This document shows, piece after piece, positions 21,234 to 29,181 of a stretch of DNA of 62,215 nt. How positions within the stretch are numbered: position 1 is the first letter of the stretch; each line of letters begins with the position of its first letter. The DNA lies in assembly GCA_020850295.1 (NCBI GenBank), contig JADZEV010000003.1, forward strand, positions 1 to 62,215, written 5' to 3'. The notes under the pieces are model-generated. The model was not told the origin of the DNA. It worked only from the letters and a program-made list of their open reading frames with translations, and did not search any database. This DNA comes from Candidatus Nomurabacteria bacterium. Its GTDB lineage: Bacteria; Patescibacteriota; Minisyncoccia; Phycocordibacterales; UBA9973. A program made the position numbers and the translations under genes.

Positions 21234-22454
21234 TTATTTAAAGAAATTTATAGCTTTTTCTAACTGAACATCTTTGTTTTCATCTTGGTTTGGATCTAAT
21301 TTTATATTTGGAGTAAGCCCACTATCTGAAATGGAAATACCGTTTGGAGTGTACCACTTTGCGATAGTTATTTTTATAGAAGTATCTCTTGTTAATTTCA
21401 TTAGTTCTTGAACTGAACCTTTACCAAATGTTTGAGTTCCCATAAGTGTGGCTACACCGTGTTCGCTCAGGGCTCCGGCCAAAATCTCTGAGGCAGATGC
21501 TGAGCCTTTGTTAACCAAAACTACCATTTTTATTTTGCCATTAAAAATACCTGGGCCTCTACTTTTGTGAAGCGTTACATCTTTATCTGTTTTACCTATT
21601 TCTTTAACTACTACCTTCCCTTCTGGTAGGAACCATCCTGCCATAGAAACTGCTGCGTCTAAATATCCGCCTGGATTATTTCTCAAATCAAGAACTAGAT
21701 TTGTATAACCAGAATTCACAAATTCATTAAGCGCGCCTCTAAATAATTCTGGCGACTGAGCAGAAAAGCTATAAAGCTTTATAACGAAGACTCCATTTTC
21801 TGGATGTTTTTCTGTGTCGATAGTAGGAATAGATATTTTTGCTCTGGTTATTTTTATGTCTTTGATTTGTGATAAACCTTCCCTAACAATAGATAAAGTG
21901 ACCGTTGTTCCAGGCTCTCCTCTTATCATAGAAATAGCTTTGTCGATACTAATACTAGTACTATCTGTTCCGTCTATTTTAACTATCTTGTCTCCTGACA
22001 AAATCCCTGCTCTAAATGCTGGAGTGTCTTTAAGAGGAGCAACAACGGTCAATAAGCCATCTTTTTGACCCATTTCTATACCTACGCCACCGAACTCACC
22101 CGAAATCTCGCTTTCGAAAGCCTTACTTTCTTCTGGTGTAAAAAATGTAGTGTAAGGATCCCCGAAAGAAGCAAGCATACCTTTTATCGCTCCGTATACA
22201 TGGTCTTGATTGTCTGTTTTGCTAGCCTCAGGATATTTTTCCTTTACAAGTTGCCAAGCTTTCCAAAAAGGTTCAAAGTCTGTGTTTGTAGATAATTCCT
22301 CTGGGGCATCTTTATTTATTAATCCCACTACTTTCTGGGAAGCTGGTCTATTTTCAAAACCAACATAAACACCAAACAAGAAAAAGCCTATAAGACAAAG
22401 TAGCCCTATAAAAATATTAAAACCTTTTTTTATGTGATTTGTTGTGGGTTGCAT
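21234..22454 (-). CDS. C-terminal processing peptidase, S41 family
   Basis: 406 aa from ATG 22454; a TTG three codons upstream is less likely. N-terminal membrane anchor (about 12-30), a PDZ domain around 100-185 ('GGVGIEMGQKDGLLTVVAPL', 'AGILSGDKIVKIDG') and an S41 catalytic core with 'LVLDLRNNPGGYLDAAVSMA', the nucleophile Ser in 'NKGSASASEILAGAL' and Lys in 'GTQTFGKGSVQE'. It works outside the membrane on exported proteins. It lies 2 nt downstream of a small membrane protein gene and 2 nt upstream of rplI. Confidence 0.94.
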   Translation of the reverse strand: MQPTTNHIKKGFNIFIGLLCLIGFFLFGVYVGFENRPASQKVVGLINKDAPEELSTNTDFEPFWKAWQLVKEKYPEASKTDNQDHVYGAIKGMLASFGDPYTTFFTPEESKAFESEISGEFGGVGIEMGQKDGLLTVVAPLKDTPAFRAGILSGDKIVKIDGTDSTSISIDKAISMIRGEPGTTVTLSIVREGLSQIKDIKITRAKISIPTIDTEKHPENGVFVIKLYSFSAQSPELFRGALNEFVNSGYTNLVLDLRNNPGGYLDAAVSMAGWFLPEGKVVVKEIGKTDKDVTLHKSRGPGIFNGKIKMVVLVNKGSASASEILAGALSEHGVATLMGTQTFGKGSVQELMKLTRDTSIKITIAKWYTPNGISISDSGLTPNIKLDPNQDENKDVQLEKAINFFK

Positions 22455-22455
22455 A

Positions 22456-22665
22456 TTAACCAATCATTGTGCCTTGTTGTCCTTCTAATCTTTTTAGTTT
22501 GAGCCTAAGCGTTTTAACGCCTCTCTTAATACCAAATGCTAACAAAATAAGGCCTATACCTAAAACAAAGAGTATTGTATTTTTTATATTTCTTGGAAAA
22601 CTCATAACTGGGAGCAATGCAACCAAGAGTCCTATAAATAACAATAGTTTAATTTTACCGTTCAT
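22456..22665 (-). CDS. Small membrane protein of unknown function
   Basis: 69 aa starting 'MNGKIKLLLFIGLLVALLPV'. Two hydrophobic segments, then a basic C-terminus ('KRGVKTLRLKLKRLEGQQG'). ATG 22665 is chosen because TGT-TACAAT (minus strand, 22673-22678) ends 7 nt upstream; longer starts would lie in or before the promoter and overlap rsmI. It precedes ctpA by 1 nt. Confidence 0.65.
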   Translation of the reverse strand: MNGKIKLLLFIGLLVALLPVMSFPRNIKNTILFVLGIGLILLAFGIKRGVKTLRLKLKRLEGQQGTMIG

Positions 22666-22702
22666 AAATAACATTGTAACAAAATCAGAGCTAACTTGGT
22701 AG

Positions 22703-23383
22703 TTATATAGGAGAAACAACACAAACAAACTCACCTTTCAATTTACTAGGGTTATTTTGATAATAATCTAAATGCTCTTTTGGAGAACCCCATTTATATT
22801 CTTCAAACATTTTAGTCATTTCTCTACCAATAAAAACCTCCCTATTTTCTATAGTTTTGTTTAACTCCTCTAGTGTTTTAATTATTCGGTGAGGTGATTC
22901 ATAAAAAACTATTGTATGTTTTGTATCTTTAATTTTCAAAAATAATGTTTGTCTTCCTTTTTTATGAGGGATAAATCCTAAAAATTCAAAATGATTGCAA
23001 GAGTATCCACAAACTGACAAAGCAGATATCAACGCAGATGCTCCTGGCACAGAAACTATAGATGCATCAGGGTAAAGTCTGCGGAATTCAGATACAAAAA
23101 AGCTTCCCGGGTCAGATATAGCAGGAGTTCCGGCATCAGTAACTAAGGCTATATATTCATGCTCGGAACAGCGTTCTAAGGTCTTTTTTAGGGCACTTTC
23201 TGAGCTTTGGGCGTGACTAGAAACAAATTCTTTCTGACCCCCAATTTCAAGCAATTTAAGTAATTGCCCGCTAGTTCTAGTGTCCTCTGCTACTATCAAA
23301 GTCGCCTGTTCCAAGACCTCTTTGGCCCGGAGAGAAATATCTTTCAAATTCCCTATTGGAGTTGCGACAACAGAAAGATTCAT
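22703..23383 (-). CDS. rsmI: 16S rRNA (cytidine-1402-2'-O)-methyltransferase RsmI
   Basis: 226 aa. Starts 'MNLSVVATPIGNLKDISLRA', then 'LIVAEDTRTSGQLLKLL', 'VTDAGTPAISDPGSFFVSEF', 'VSVPGASALISALSVCGY' and 'TIVFYESPHRIIKTLEEL', all typical of RsmI in the tetrapyrrole methylase fold. It modifies the decoding centre of 16S rRNA. The ATG lies only 3 nt after the last base of tRNA-Ile on the same strand, so the mRNA probably begins where the tRNA is cut off. Confidence 0.95.
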   Translation of the reverse strand: MNLSVVATPIGNLKDISLRAKEVLEQATLIVAEDTRTSGQLLKLLEIGGQKEFVSSHAQSSESALKKTLERCSEHEYIALVTDAGTPAISDPGSFFVSEFRRLYPDASIVSVPGASALISALSVCGYSCNHFEFLGFIPHKKGRQTLFLKIKDTKHTIVFYESPHRIIKTLEELNKTIENREVFIGREMTKMFEEYKWGSPKEHLDYYQNNPSKLKGEFVCVVSPI

Positions 23384-23386
23384 ATG

Positions 23387-23458
23387 TGCGTGTACTTGGA
23401 ATCGGACCAAGGACCTCTGTCTTATCAGGACAGCGTTCTACCACTGAACTATACACGC
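23387..23458 (-). tRNA. tRNA-Ile (anticodon GAT)
   Basis: 72 nt. Acceptor stem GCGTGTA / TACACGC with discriminator A. Anticodon stem-loop CTGTC-CTGATAA-GACAG places GAT at the anticodon. T arm CTTGG-TCCGATT-CCAAG. CCA is not encoded. The tRNA is followed after 3 nt by the rsmI start codon. Confidence 0.95.
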
Positions 23459-23469
23459 ATGTGCGATTT

Positions 23470-23497
23470 ACTATACCAAATTTTCAATCTTTTTCAA
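23470..23497 (-). promoter_or_regulatory. tRNA-Ile/rsmI promoter (TTGAAA-16-TATAGT)
   Basis: On the minus strand, TTGAAA (23492-23497) and TATAGT (23470-23475) with 16 bp between. The -10 ends 11 nt before the tRNA. Confidence 0.7.
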
Positions 23498-23513
23498 CCT
23501 TAAAACTTCAGTA

Positions 23514-23588
23514 AATTATTGCAATATACTTTGTGCCCCGAGGACTCTGCGTAGGCATCCGCAGGAAACAAAACATATTGCAATAATT
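23514..23588. repeat. Long imperfect inverted repeat between prfA and tRNA-Ile
   Basis: AATTATTGCAATAT (23514-23527) and its exact complement ATATTGCAATAATT (23575-23588), extended by five more pairs after two mismatches. The centre is GC-rich and includes ATCCGCAGGA. It may act as a prfA terminator or be the trace of an inserted element; compare 31103-31211. Confidence 0.6.
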
Positions 23589-23596
23589 AATAAATA

Positions 23597-24538
23597 TTAG
23601 TCTTCCGAGTCACCCTCTCCTAGTTCACCACTTTGAAGCGCGTCAACAATCTTGTCTATTTTCCCAAGCATTATGCCTTCAATATTTGAAAAATTTTGAC
23701 GAATACGATGATCGGTGACCCTGTCTTGAGGAAAGTTATAAGTACGAATTTTTTCACTTCTATCAGCTGTTCCTATTTGAGCCTTTCTGTCTCCTGAATA
23801 TTTTTTGGCTTCTTCCTCTTCTTTTATTTGTTGGAGTTTAGCTGTTAATATTTGCAGTGCTTTTTCTCTGTTTGCTAGCTGACTTCTTTCGCTAGTACTA
23901 CGCACATCTATACCTGTTGGTTTATGAATAAGCCTAACTGCTGTTTCAACTTTGTTTACATTTTGCCCTCCTGCTCCCCCGCTTCGAGAATACTCCATAT
24001 CCAAGTCTGCCGGATTTATTTCAAAGCTCACTTTTTTGCGAATTGGTAAAATAGCAACAGAAGCAGTGGAAGTATGTATTCGTCCATTTTTTTCTGTTGC
24101 TGGTATTCGCTGAACTCGGTGCACACCTGTTTCAAATCTAAGTATTCTGTAAACATCTTTTCCTTTTATCTCCAAAGTATAAGAGTCTAAAAATTTTGTA
24201 CTCCAACCTTTACTACTTGCAAATCTTTCATACATAGAAACAAGCTCTGTTGCAAAGATAGACGCCTCATCTCCCCCAGCTCCAGCTCGAACTTCTAAAA
24301 TAATTTCGTTTGGGAATTCCTCCTCTTCCTTTTCACTCTTAGCAATAGCATCGAACTGTTCTTCTAATGCTTTTTTTTGTATAGAAATAGCCGATCTTTC
24401 TTCCTCTATCATAGAGGCCAAAGAGCTATCACTTTGTAATAATGTCTCTAACTCTGATTCTTGTGCCAAAAGAGACTCGTATTGAGATGCGAGGAATTGA
24501 GTTTTTGGATTATTTTTTAGGGATTCGATATCTACCAT
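23597..24538 (-). CDS. prfA: Peptide chain release factor 1 (short form)
   Basis: 313 aa against about 360 usually; the N-terminal helical domain is reduced. The codon-recognition tripeptide PAT is at 146-148 in 'VHRVQRIPATEKNGRIH', which marks RF1 (reads UAA and UAG). The catalytic GGQ is at 190-192 in 'SRSGGAGGQNVNKVETAVRL'. C-terminal 'FPQDRVTDHRI' is typical. Its specificity agrees with the near-absence of UGA stops in this window. Methyltransferase prmC is not adjacent. Confidence 0.95.
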   Translation of the reverse strand: MVDIESLKNNPKTQFLASQYESLLAQESELETLLQSDSSLASMIEEERSAISIQKKALEEQFDAIAKSEKEEEEFPNEIILEVRAGAGGDEASIFATELVSMYERFASSKGWSTKFLDSYTLEIKGKDVYRILRFETGVHRVQRIPATEKNGRIHTSTASVAILPIRKKVSFEINPADLDMEYSRSGGAGGQNVNKVETAVRLIHKPTGIDVRSTSERSQLANREKALQILTAKLQQIKEEEEAKKYSGDRKAQIGTADRSEKIRTYNFPQDRVTDHRIRQNFSNIEGIMLGKIDKIVDALQSGELGEGDSED

Positions 24539-24566
24539 AATAATTACTTAGCAATTTACCATAAAT

Positions 24567-24604
24567 AAAAACCCTAGAGTACAAACAAGACGCTAGGGTT
24601 TTTA
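24567..24604. terminator. Terminator after rpmE
   Basis: AAAAACCCTAG / CTAGGGTTTTT with a 15-nt loop, immediately downstream of rpmE on the minus strand. Confidence 0.8.
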
Positions 24605-24605
24605 T

Positions 24606-24863
24606 TTATTTCTTTTTTGCACTTGCAGCTCTTCGTTTGTTGAACTTATCAACTCGTCCAGCAGTGTCTATAACTTTTTCTGTTCCAGTGAAAAATGGGT
24701 GCGAAGCACTTGAAATTTCTACTCGGTAAAGTGGGTATTCCTTACCTCCTACTTTTGTAGTTTCTGTGGTTTCTACTGTAGAACCAATGATAAATTGTGC
24801 CTCAGACGAATTGTCGAAGAAAACTACTTCTCTAAAGTTTTTTGGATGTGTATCCTTTTTCAT
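24606..24863 (-). CDS. rpmE: 50S ribosomal protein bL31 (type B)
   Basis: 85 aa from the ATG of 'MKKDTHPKNFREVVFFDNSS'. Also 'YRVEISSASHPFFTGTEK' and 'DTAGRVDKFNKRR', the usual bL31 core. There are no cysteines, so it is the zinc-free type B form. Two further codons upstream are possible. Confidence 0.94.
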   Translation of the reverse strand: MKKDTHPKNFREVVFFDNSSEAQFIIGSTVETTETTKVGGKEYPLYRVEISSASHPFFTGTEKVIDTAGRVDKFNKRRAASAKKK

Positions 24864-24919
24864 AGGCAATCATTCTAGCATAGCCAGGATTTTTTTCAAG
24901 TGTTTATGATTTTTGCTTA

Positions 24920-26287
24920 TTATCTTCTAGAAACACCATATTGAACCAAATAGTCAATATCTGCCTGTACACTTCTGGCAATAGCCATAACATTATTACC
25001 GTAGAAACTATTGGCTGGTTTTTTACCATCACAAGCTCTTCCTGAGTAGTATCGACATGCGGCATTTCTTTCGTTTGACTCAGAACCTACAGCACCTCTT
25101 CTTTTCAAATAAACCGCTGAGGCCATAATAGCGTCTTGTGCTCTCCATGGATTTGCAATAGAAACACCTAAGTCAGAAGCGACCTCATCAGCAACAGTCT
25201 CCCAGGTAGAAGGGATAAATTGGGCAGGACCCATAGCTCCACCATAACCTCCTCCAGCAATAGGACAAGAAACTGGTGTTGTATCAGGGTCTAGTCCTAG
25301 AGCTGATGTAATGCGTTTAAATGGCTCTATATCTCTACTTGGCTTCATTATGTTAATCCAGCTCTTAGACGGCGGATCACCTGCTCTGTTACAAGTACCA
25401 ACATTTTTACCTAGGTTTGATTCTTGAGTCAAAATAGCCAAAATGAAAGCTGTTCTAACACCGGTTTTAGCAGAAGCTCTTTCTGCATATTCATAAGCAT
25501 CAGCAAATGGAATAGCCTTAGTAGCACCTCCAGCAAAACTAAAGAGTTTGTTTCTTATTTCTGTAACCCTTTTTTGTCTTTCTGCCAAAACAGCCTGATA
25601 TTCGCTTTCTTTATTTTGACTTATTTTAAGAAGGGATTTTTTCTCTGCTTCAGATTTTTCTACAACTTTCTTTTGATAGTCTAGAGAGTTTTTTGCATCA
25701 AGTTCGTCTTCTTTTTTTGCCAACAGTTGTTCTTTTTGGTTTTCATTTAAAGACTTAACTTGTTTAATCTTATTTACTGACGCATAAAGAGATCTTTTGA
25801 TAGATAGAAAATCATCCAAGTCTTTATAAAAATCAGAAACACTATCTGAGCTAAGAAGTAAATAAGCCGGACCTTTTTGGTCTATCTCATTTGTTCTTTT
25901 TATGAGCTGAGTTAGAGAATTTCTCTCTCTATCTATCTCTGATTCAAGATCAGTAATAGTTTTAGCTTTTTGGTTTATTTCTTGGCCAAGCTTGTTAATA
26001 GCTATAGTTTTAGCTTGAATTTTGAGCCTGGCAGTGTTTATTTGAGAGGTAAGAAGAGAAACATCTTTTTTAAGTGTCCCTGTTTGCTGTTGTTGCTGTT
26101 TTAAAATAGCTTCTTTTTCCTTTATTTCTTGCTCTAATACTTTTAGCTCAGCTTCAAGCCTTGCCCGTTCTTCGGCGTCGGTAACTTGAGCAAAAACAGA
26201 GCTTATCTCTGGTGTGAAATCAATATAAGAAATACCGAAAGGAATACTTATAAAGAAAATTAATATTAAAATAAAAAGTCTACGCAT
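24920..26287 (-). CDS. Exported coiled-coil protein with lytic transglycosylase domain
   Basis: 455 aa. Signal peptide at about 1-33. A long coiled coil (about 38-245) resembles PcsB/EnvC-type peptidoglycan hydrolase regulators ('LEAELKVLEQEIKEKEAIL'), and a Gln repeat is present. A C-terminal SLT domain (about 265-440) has 'AFILAILTQESNLGKNVG' with the likely catalytic Glu, plus 'GGAMGPAQFIPSTWE' and 'NPWRAQDAIMASAVYL'. It probably cleaves peptidoglycan during growth or division, with the coiled coil as a regulatory or docking part. Confidence 0.9.
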   Translation of the reverse strand: MRRLFILILIFFISIPFGISYIDFTPEISSVFAQVTDAEERARLEAELKVLEQEIKEKEAILKQQQQQTGTLKKDVSLLTSQINTARLKIQAKTIAINKLGQEINQKAKTITDLESEIDRERNSLTQLIKRTNEIDQKGPAYLLLSSDSVSDFYKDLDDFLSIKRSLYASVNKIKQVKSLNENQKEQLLAKKEDELDAKNSLDYQKKVVEKSEAEKKSLLKISQNKESEYQAVLAERQKRVTEIRNKLFSFAGGATKAIPFADAYEYAERASAKTGVRTAFILAILTQESNLGKNVGTCNRAGDPPSKSWINIMKPSRDIEPFKRITSALGLDPDTTPVSCPIAGGGYGGAMGPAQFIPSTWETVADEVASDLGVSIANPWRAQDAIMASAVYLKRRGAVGSESNERNAACRYYSGRACDGKKPANSFYGNNVMAIARSVQADIDYLVQYGVSRR

Positions 26288-26363
26288 ATTAAGTAAGACT
26301 TTTATTATAACAAATCATTACATCTTAGACTCTTGACCTAAGAGTGTTTATATAGAGTAGTTA

Positions 26364-26996
26364 TTATTCAGATGATTCTGATTCTTCTTCTTTCTTACCT
26401 TTCTTTTCTACTTCAATAGAATCAACATCAAGAACTGGAGCTTCTTCTTTCTCTTCTGAGAATGCAGATACAGAAGCAATTATTTCTTCAGGTTCTGTGA
26501 TAAGAGAAACGCCTTTTGGTAAAACAATATCTTTTGCATGAATAGACTGATGAAGTTCTACAAGTGGAGTCAGGTCAACTTCTATAGAGTGTGGCAAGTC
26601 AGCAGGAAGCGCTTTAACTTCAAGTTCGTGCATAACTTTAACAACAATACCAAGACCGGCTTTTTCAGCTTCTGCTAGTCCAGTAAATTCAATAGGAACA
26701 GAAACTTCTGTTTCTTTATTCATATCAACAACCAAAAAGTCTATGTGCATAGGCGCACCTGTTACAGGATCCTTTTGAAGATCGTGTACAAGACAAGGAA
26801 TCTTTTCTCCTTCTACATCCAAAGATATAGCAGTAGTTTCCCCTGCTTCTCTAAAGAGCTTGATAAATTCTATAGATGGCACAGATATAGAAGTAGATTC
26901 CTTTTTAAAGCCATAAAACACAGCTGGGACCAATCCTTGGTCACGAATATCAGCTATCTTCTCATCTGTTCTTTTAGTTGCTTTTAGTATTAACAT
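26364..26996 (-). CDS. rplY: 50S ribosomal protein bL25 (CTC form)
   Basis: 210 aa, the long CTC-type bL25. N-terminal 5S rRNA-binding domain ('LVPAVFYGFKKESTSISVPS', 'VHDLQKDPVTGAPMHIDFLV'), then the C-terminal beta domain ('VKALPADLPHSIEVDLTPLV', 'LPKGVSLITEPEEIIASV') and an acidic Lys/Glu tail. Monocistronic. Confidence 0.94.
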   Translation of the reverse strand: MLILKATKRTDEKIADIRDQGLVPAVFYGFKKESTSISVPSIEFIKLFREAGETTAISLDVEGEKIPCLVHDLQKDPVTGAPMHIDFLVVDMNKETEVSVPIEFTGLAEAEKAGLGIVVKVMHELEVKALPADLPHSIEVDLTPLVELHQSIHAKDIVLPKGVSLITEPEEIIASVSAFSEEKEEAPVLDVDSIEVEKKGKKEEESESSE

Positions 26997-27032
26997 AGGG
27001 CTTCATTATACGGCAAAAGTCCAAAAATGCAA

Positions 27033-27539
27033 CTACCAAGTTGTCTGTAAATCCCTTAAATCATTTTTATATTCAGTTAACCTTCTTAAAACTGCCTGAC
27101 TTATATTTTCTGGTAATTGACTTAATAGAAACCATTTAGCATCATCTAATTCCCATTGTTTTACAAAATCTGGAGATGTTAATCTAACCACAAATATAAA
27201 TATCTTATCTCTTTTGCCTTCTATGGAAGATTTGTATTGACCTAATTGATATTCTACAGAATTAACTTTTATACCCAGCTCTTCTTTTAATTCTCTGTAT
27301 AAACATTGCTCTGGTGTTTCATTCTTATTAATACCTCCTCCTGGAATAGTCCAGTAAGGTAGATTAATATTTTTAACAAGAAGAATTTTGTTTTCAAACA
27401 AAATAATAGCTCTTGATCCTTCAGTTTTTGGATTAAAAATTTTCCAATATAGTCTGACAAAAGGATATATAAGATATTTAAAAAATCTATTTTTAAATAA
27501 ATTTATAATGGATTTTTTACGAACTATGTTCTTTGTCAT
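27033..27539 (-). CDS. NUDIX hydrolase with N-terminal membrane segment
   Basis: 168 aa. The NUDIX box is complete: 'GGGINKNETPEQCLYRELKE' followed by 'ELGI'. A basic, aromatic N-terminus ('FFKYLIYPFVRLYWKIF') may attach it to the membrane. NUDIX enzymes cut nucleoside diphosphates linked to another group; the substrate here is unknown. The chosen ATG overlaps the end of the oxidase gene by 23 nt; ATG 27554 is a possible alternative. The long upstream extension lies inside the oxidase gene and is rejected. Confidence 0.8.
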   Translation of the reverse strand: MTKNIVRKKSIINLFKNRFFKYLIYPFVRLYWKIFNPKTEGSRAIILFENKILLVKNINLPYWTIPGGGINKNETPEQCLYRELKEELGIKVNSVEYQLGQYKSSIEGKRDKIFIFVVRLTSPDFVKQWELDDAKWFLLSQLPENISQAVLRRLTEYKNDLRDLQTTW

Positions 27540-29178
27540 GATTTCTGATGACATGGTCGGTAATATATTTAAATGATCCGCCGACTTTTTTGCCAGGGTT
27601 GAAGATGTTTTGTGGATCAAATATATCTTTGGTTTTCTGGAAAAGTTCAAGCATCTTTGGTGAGAACATATAAGACAGATATGGCGTTCTGATGATGCCG
27701 TCATTATGCTCTGCTGTGATAGAGCCTTTAAATTCTCGAACTAGTGAGTAAACTTTTTCTGATAAATCTAAAATTATTTCTGAAGAAAATGGATTTTCTA
27801 AATCCATAAGAGGAATAATGTGAAAGTTTCCATTTCCAGCATGCCCAGCAATAGTATAGTCGAGCTTGTAGTGAGAAAGTATTTCTTGTAAACGAGGCAA
27901 AAATACTGGCATGTCGTGAGGACTTACTACGATGTCATCTATAAAAGGAGCCGTTCTTTTGCCTTTTGCATGGTTGCGAAGAAGTGCAAAACTTTCTCTT
28001 CTAACAGTCCAATACTTTTCTATTTCTCTATTTGTTTTTGCAATTTTTGTTTGGAACTTATATTTTTTGACTGCTTCTTTGATAGTTTCTGCTTTTTTAA
28101 TTAGCTCTTGTTCATCGTCTCCTGTGACTTCTACCATTAGTATCAGCTTCGGTAACCCGCCTCGAAGTATCAAAAGCATATCCGGTATAAAACTAATACC
28201 AAGTTTTATAGCACCCCAAAAACCAAGCCTTTTGAAAAAGTCTTTAATAAACCTGATCGCAAGCTTCATACTATAGTCATCAAAAGATTCGAAGCTCTCC
28301 GGCTCATAATCCATGACAGTATCGACAACCTCTCCGAGTCTGTCTAACTTGTTCATATAGATAACAACCATTTTGGAATGCTTAGGAACCGGAACAAGTC
28401 CAAGTTCAGCTTCAACTGTTATACCAAGTGTACCTTGAGCTCCAACTAGAAGTTTATTTAAATCAAATATTTCTTTTTCTTTATCCCAAACATTCCAAAG
28501 ATAGTAACCAGCAGAATTTTTTGAGACTTGTGGTTTAGCTTTTTGTATCTCTTCGTAATTTTCGTTTATAAGAGCGAAAAGTTTTTTATACACATTTCCT
28601 TCAAAATCATTTTGGGATATTTTTTGTTCAAGTTGTGATTTATTCAAAGGCTTTATTTCATATATATTTCCATCAGAGAAAACCATTTTTTGTCTTTTGA
28701 GATATCTTTCTACTTTGCCGTATTTGATAGTTTTTTCTCCGCCACTATTATTACTAACCATACCTCCAATAGCGCATATAGTTTTTGACGCAGTATATGC
28801 TGGCATCATTTTATTTATCTTTAGAGTTTCTTTTTCAAAATCTCGATAAAATACTCCAGGCTCAACAATACCTTTTTCATCATCTATAGAAATTATTTTG
28901 TTTAAATACCGAGTAGTATCTAAAATAATAGACTCGTTTAGTGGGCCACCTGACATATCGGTACCTGCAGACCTGGCTGTTATAGAAATACTTTCATCGC
29001 TTGGCTTTTGGCCACTGACATATTTAACCAGACTCTTTATATCATTGGCATCCTTTGGAAAAACTACCAAACTAGGAACAACCTCAAAAAGTGAAGCATC
29101 GTGGGAATAATTTAAAAGTATATCTTTTTCAAAATGAATATCTCCCTTAAAGTTTTCTTTTATTTTATCTATATTCAT
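27517..29178 (-). CDS. FAD-linked oxidase, GlcD / D-lactate dehydrogenase type
   Basis: 553 aa. FAD-binding PCMH domain (about 30-240) with 'PSLVVFPKDANDIKSLVKYV', 'ARSAGTDMSGGPLNESIILD' and 'CAIGGMVSNNSGGEKTIKYG'. The C-terminal substrate domain includes 'IAGHAGNGNFHIIPLMDLEN', 'AEHNDGIIRTPYL' and 'DPQNIFNPGKKVGG', which is the GlcD/Dld ending. It probably oxidises a 2-hydroxy acid such as D-lactate; the electron acceptor is unknown. It lies 3 nt downstream of fba, suggesting coexpression with sugar metabolism. Confidence 0.9.
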   Translation of the reverse strand: MNIDKIKENFKGDIHFEKDILLNYSHDASLFEVVPSLVVFPKDANDIKSLVKYVSGQKPSDESISITARSAGTDMSGGPLNESIILDTTRYLNKIISIDDEKGIVEPGVFYRDFEKETLKINKMMPAYTASKTICAIGGMVSNNSGGEKTIKYGKVERYLKRQKMVFSDGNIYEIKPLNKSQLEQKISQNDFEGNVYKKLFALINENYEEIQKAKPQVSKNSAGYYLWNVWDKEKEIFDLNKLLVGAQGTLGITVEAELGLVPVPKHSKMVVIYMNKLDRLGEVVDTVMDYEPESFESFDDYSMKLAIRFIKDFFKRLGFWGAIKLGISFIPDMLLILRGGLPKLILMVEVTGDDEQELIKKAETIKEAVKKYKFQTKIAKTNREIEKYWTVRRESFALLRNHAKGKRTAPFIDDIVVSPHDMPVFLPRLQEILSHYKLDYTIAGHAGNGNFHIIPLMDLENPFSSEIILDLSEKVYSLVREFKGSITAEHNDGIIRTPYLSYMFSPKMLELFQKTKDIFDPQNIFNPGKKVGGSFKYITDHVIRNHDKEHSS

Positions 29179-29181
29179 AAA

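Noticed and set aside
27540..27704. Longer NUDIX protein start
   Set aside because: The extra 55 codons lie wholly inside the end of the oxidase gene in another frame and look random.
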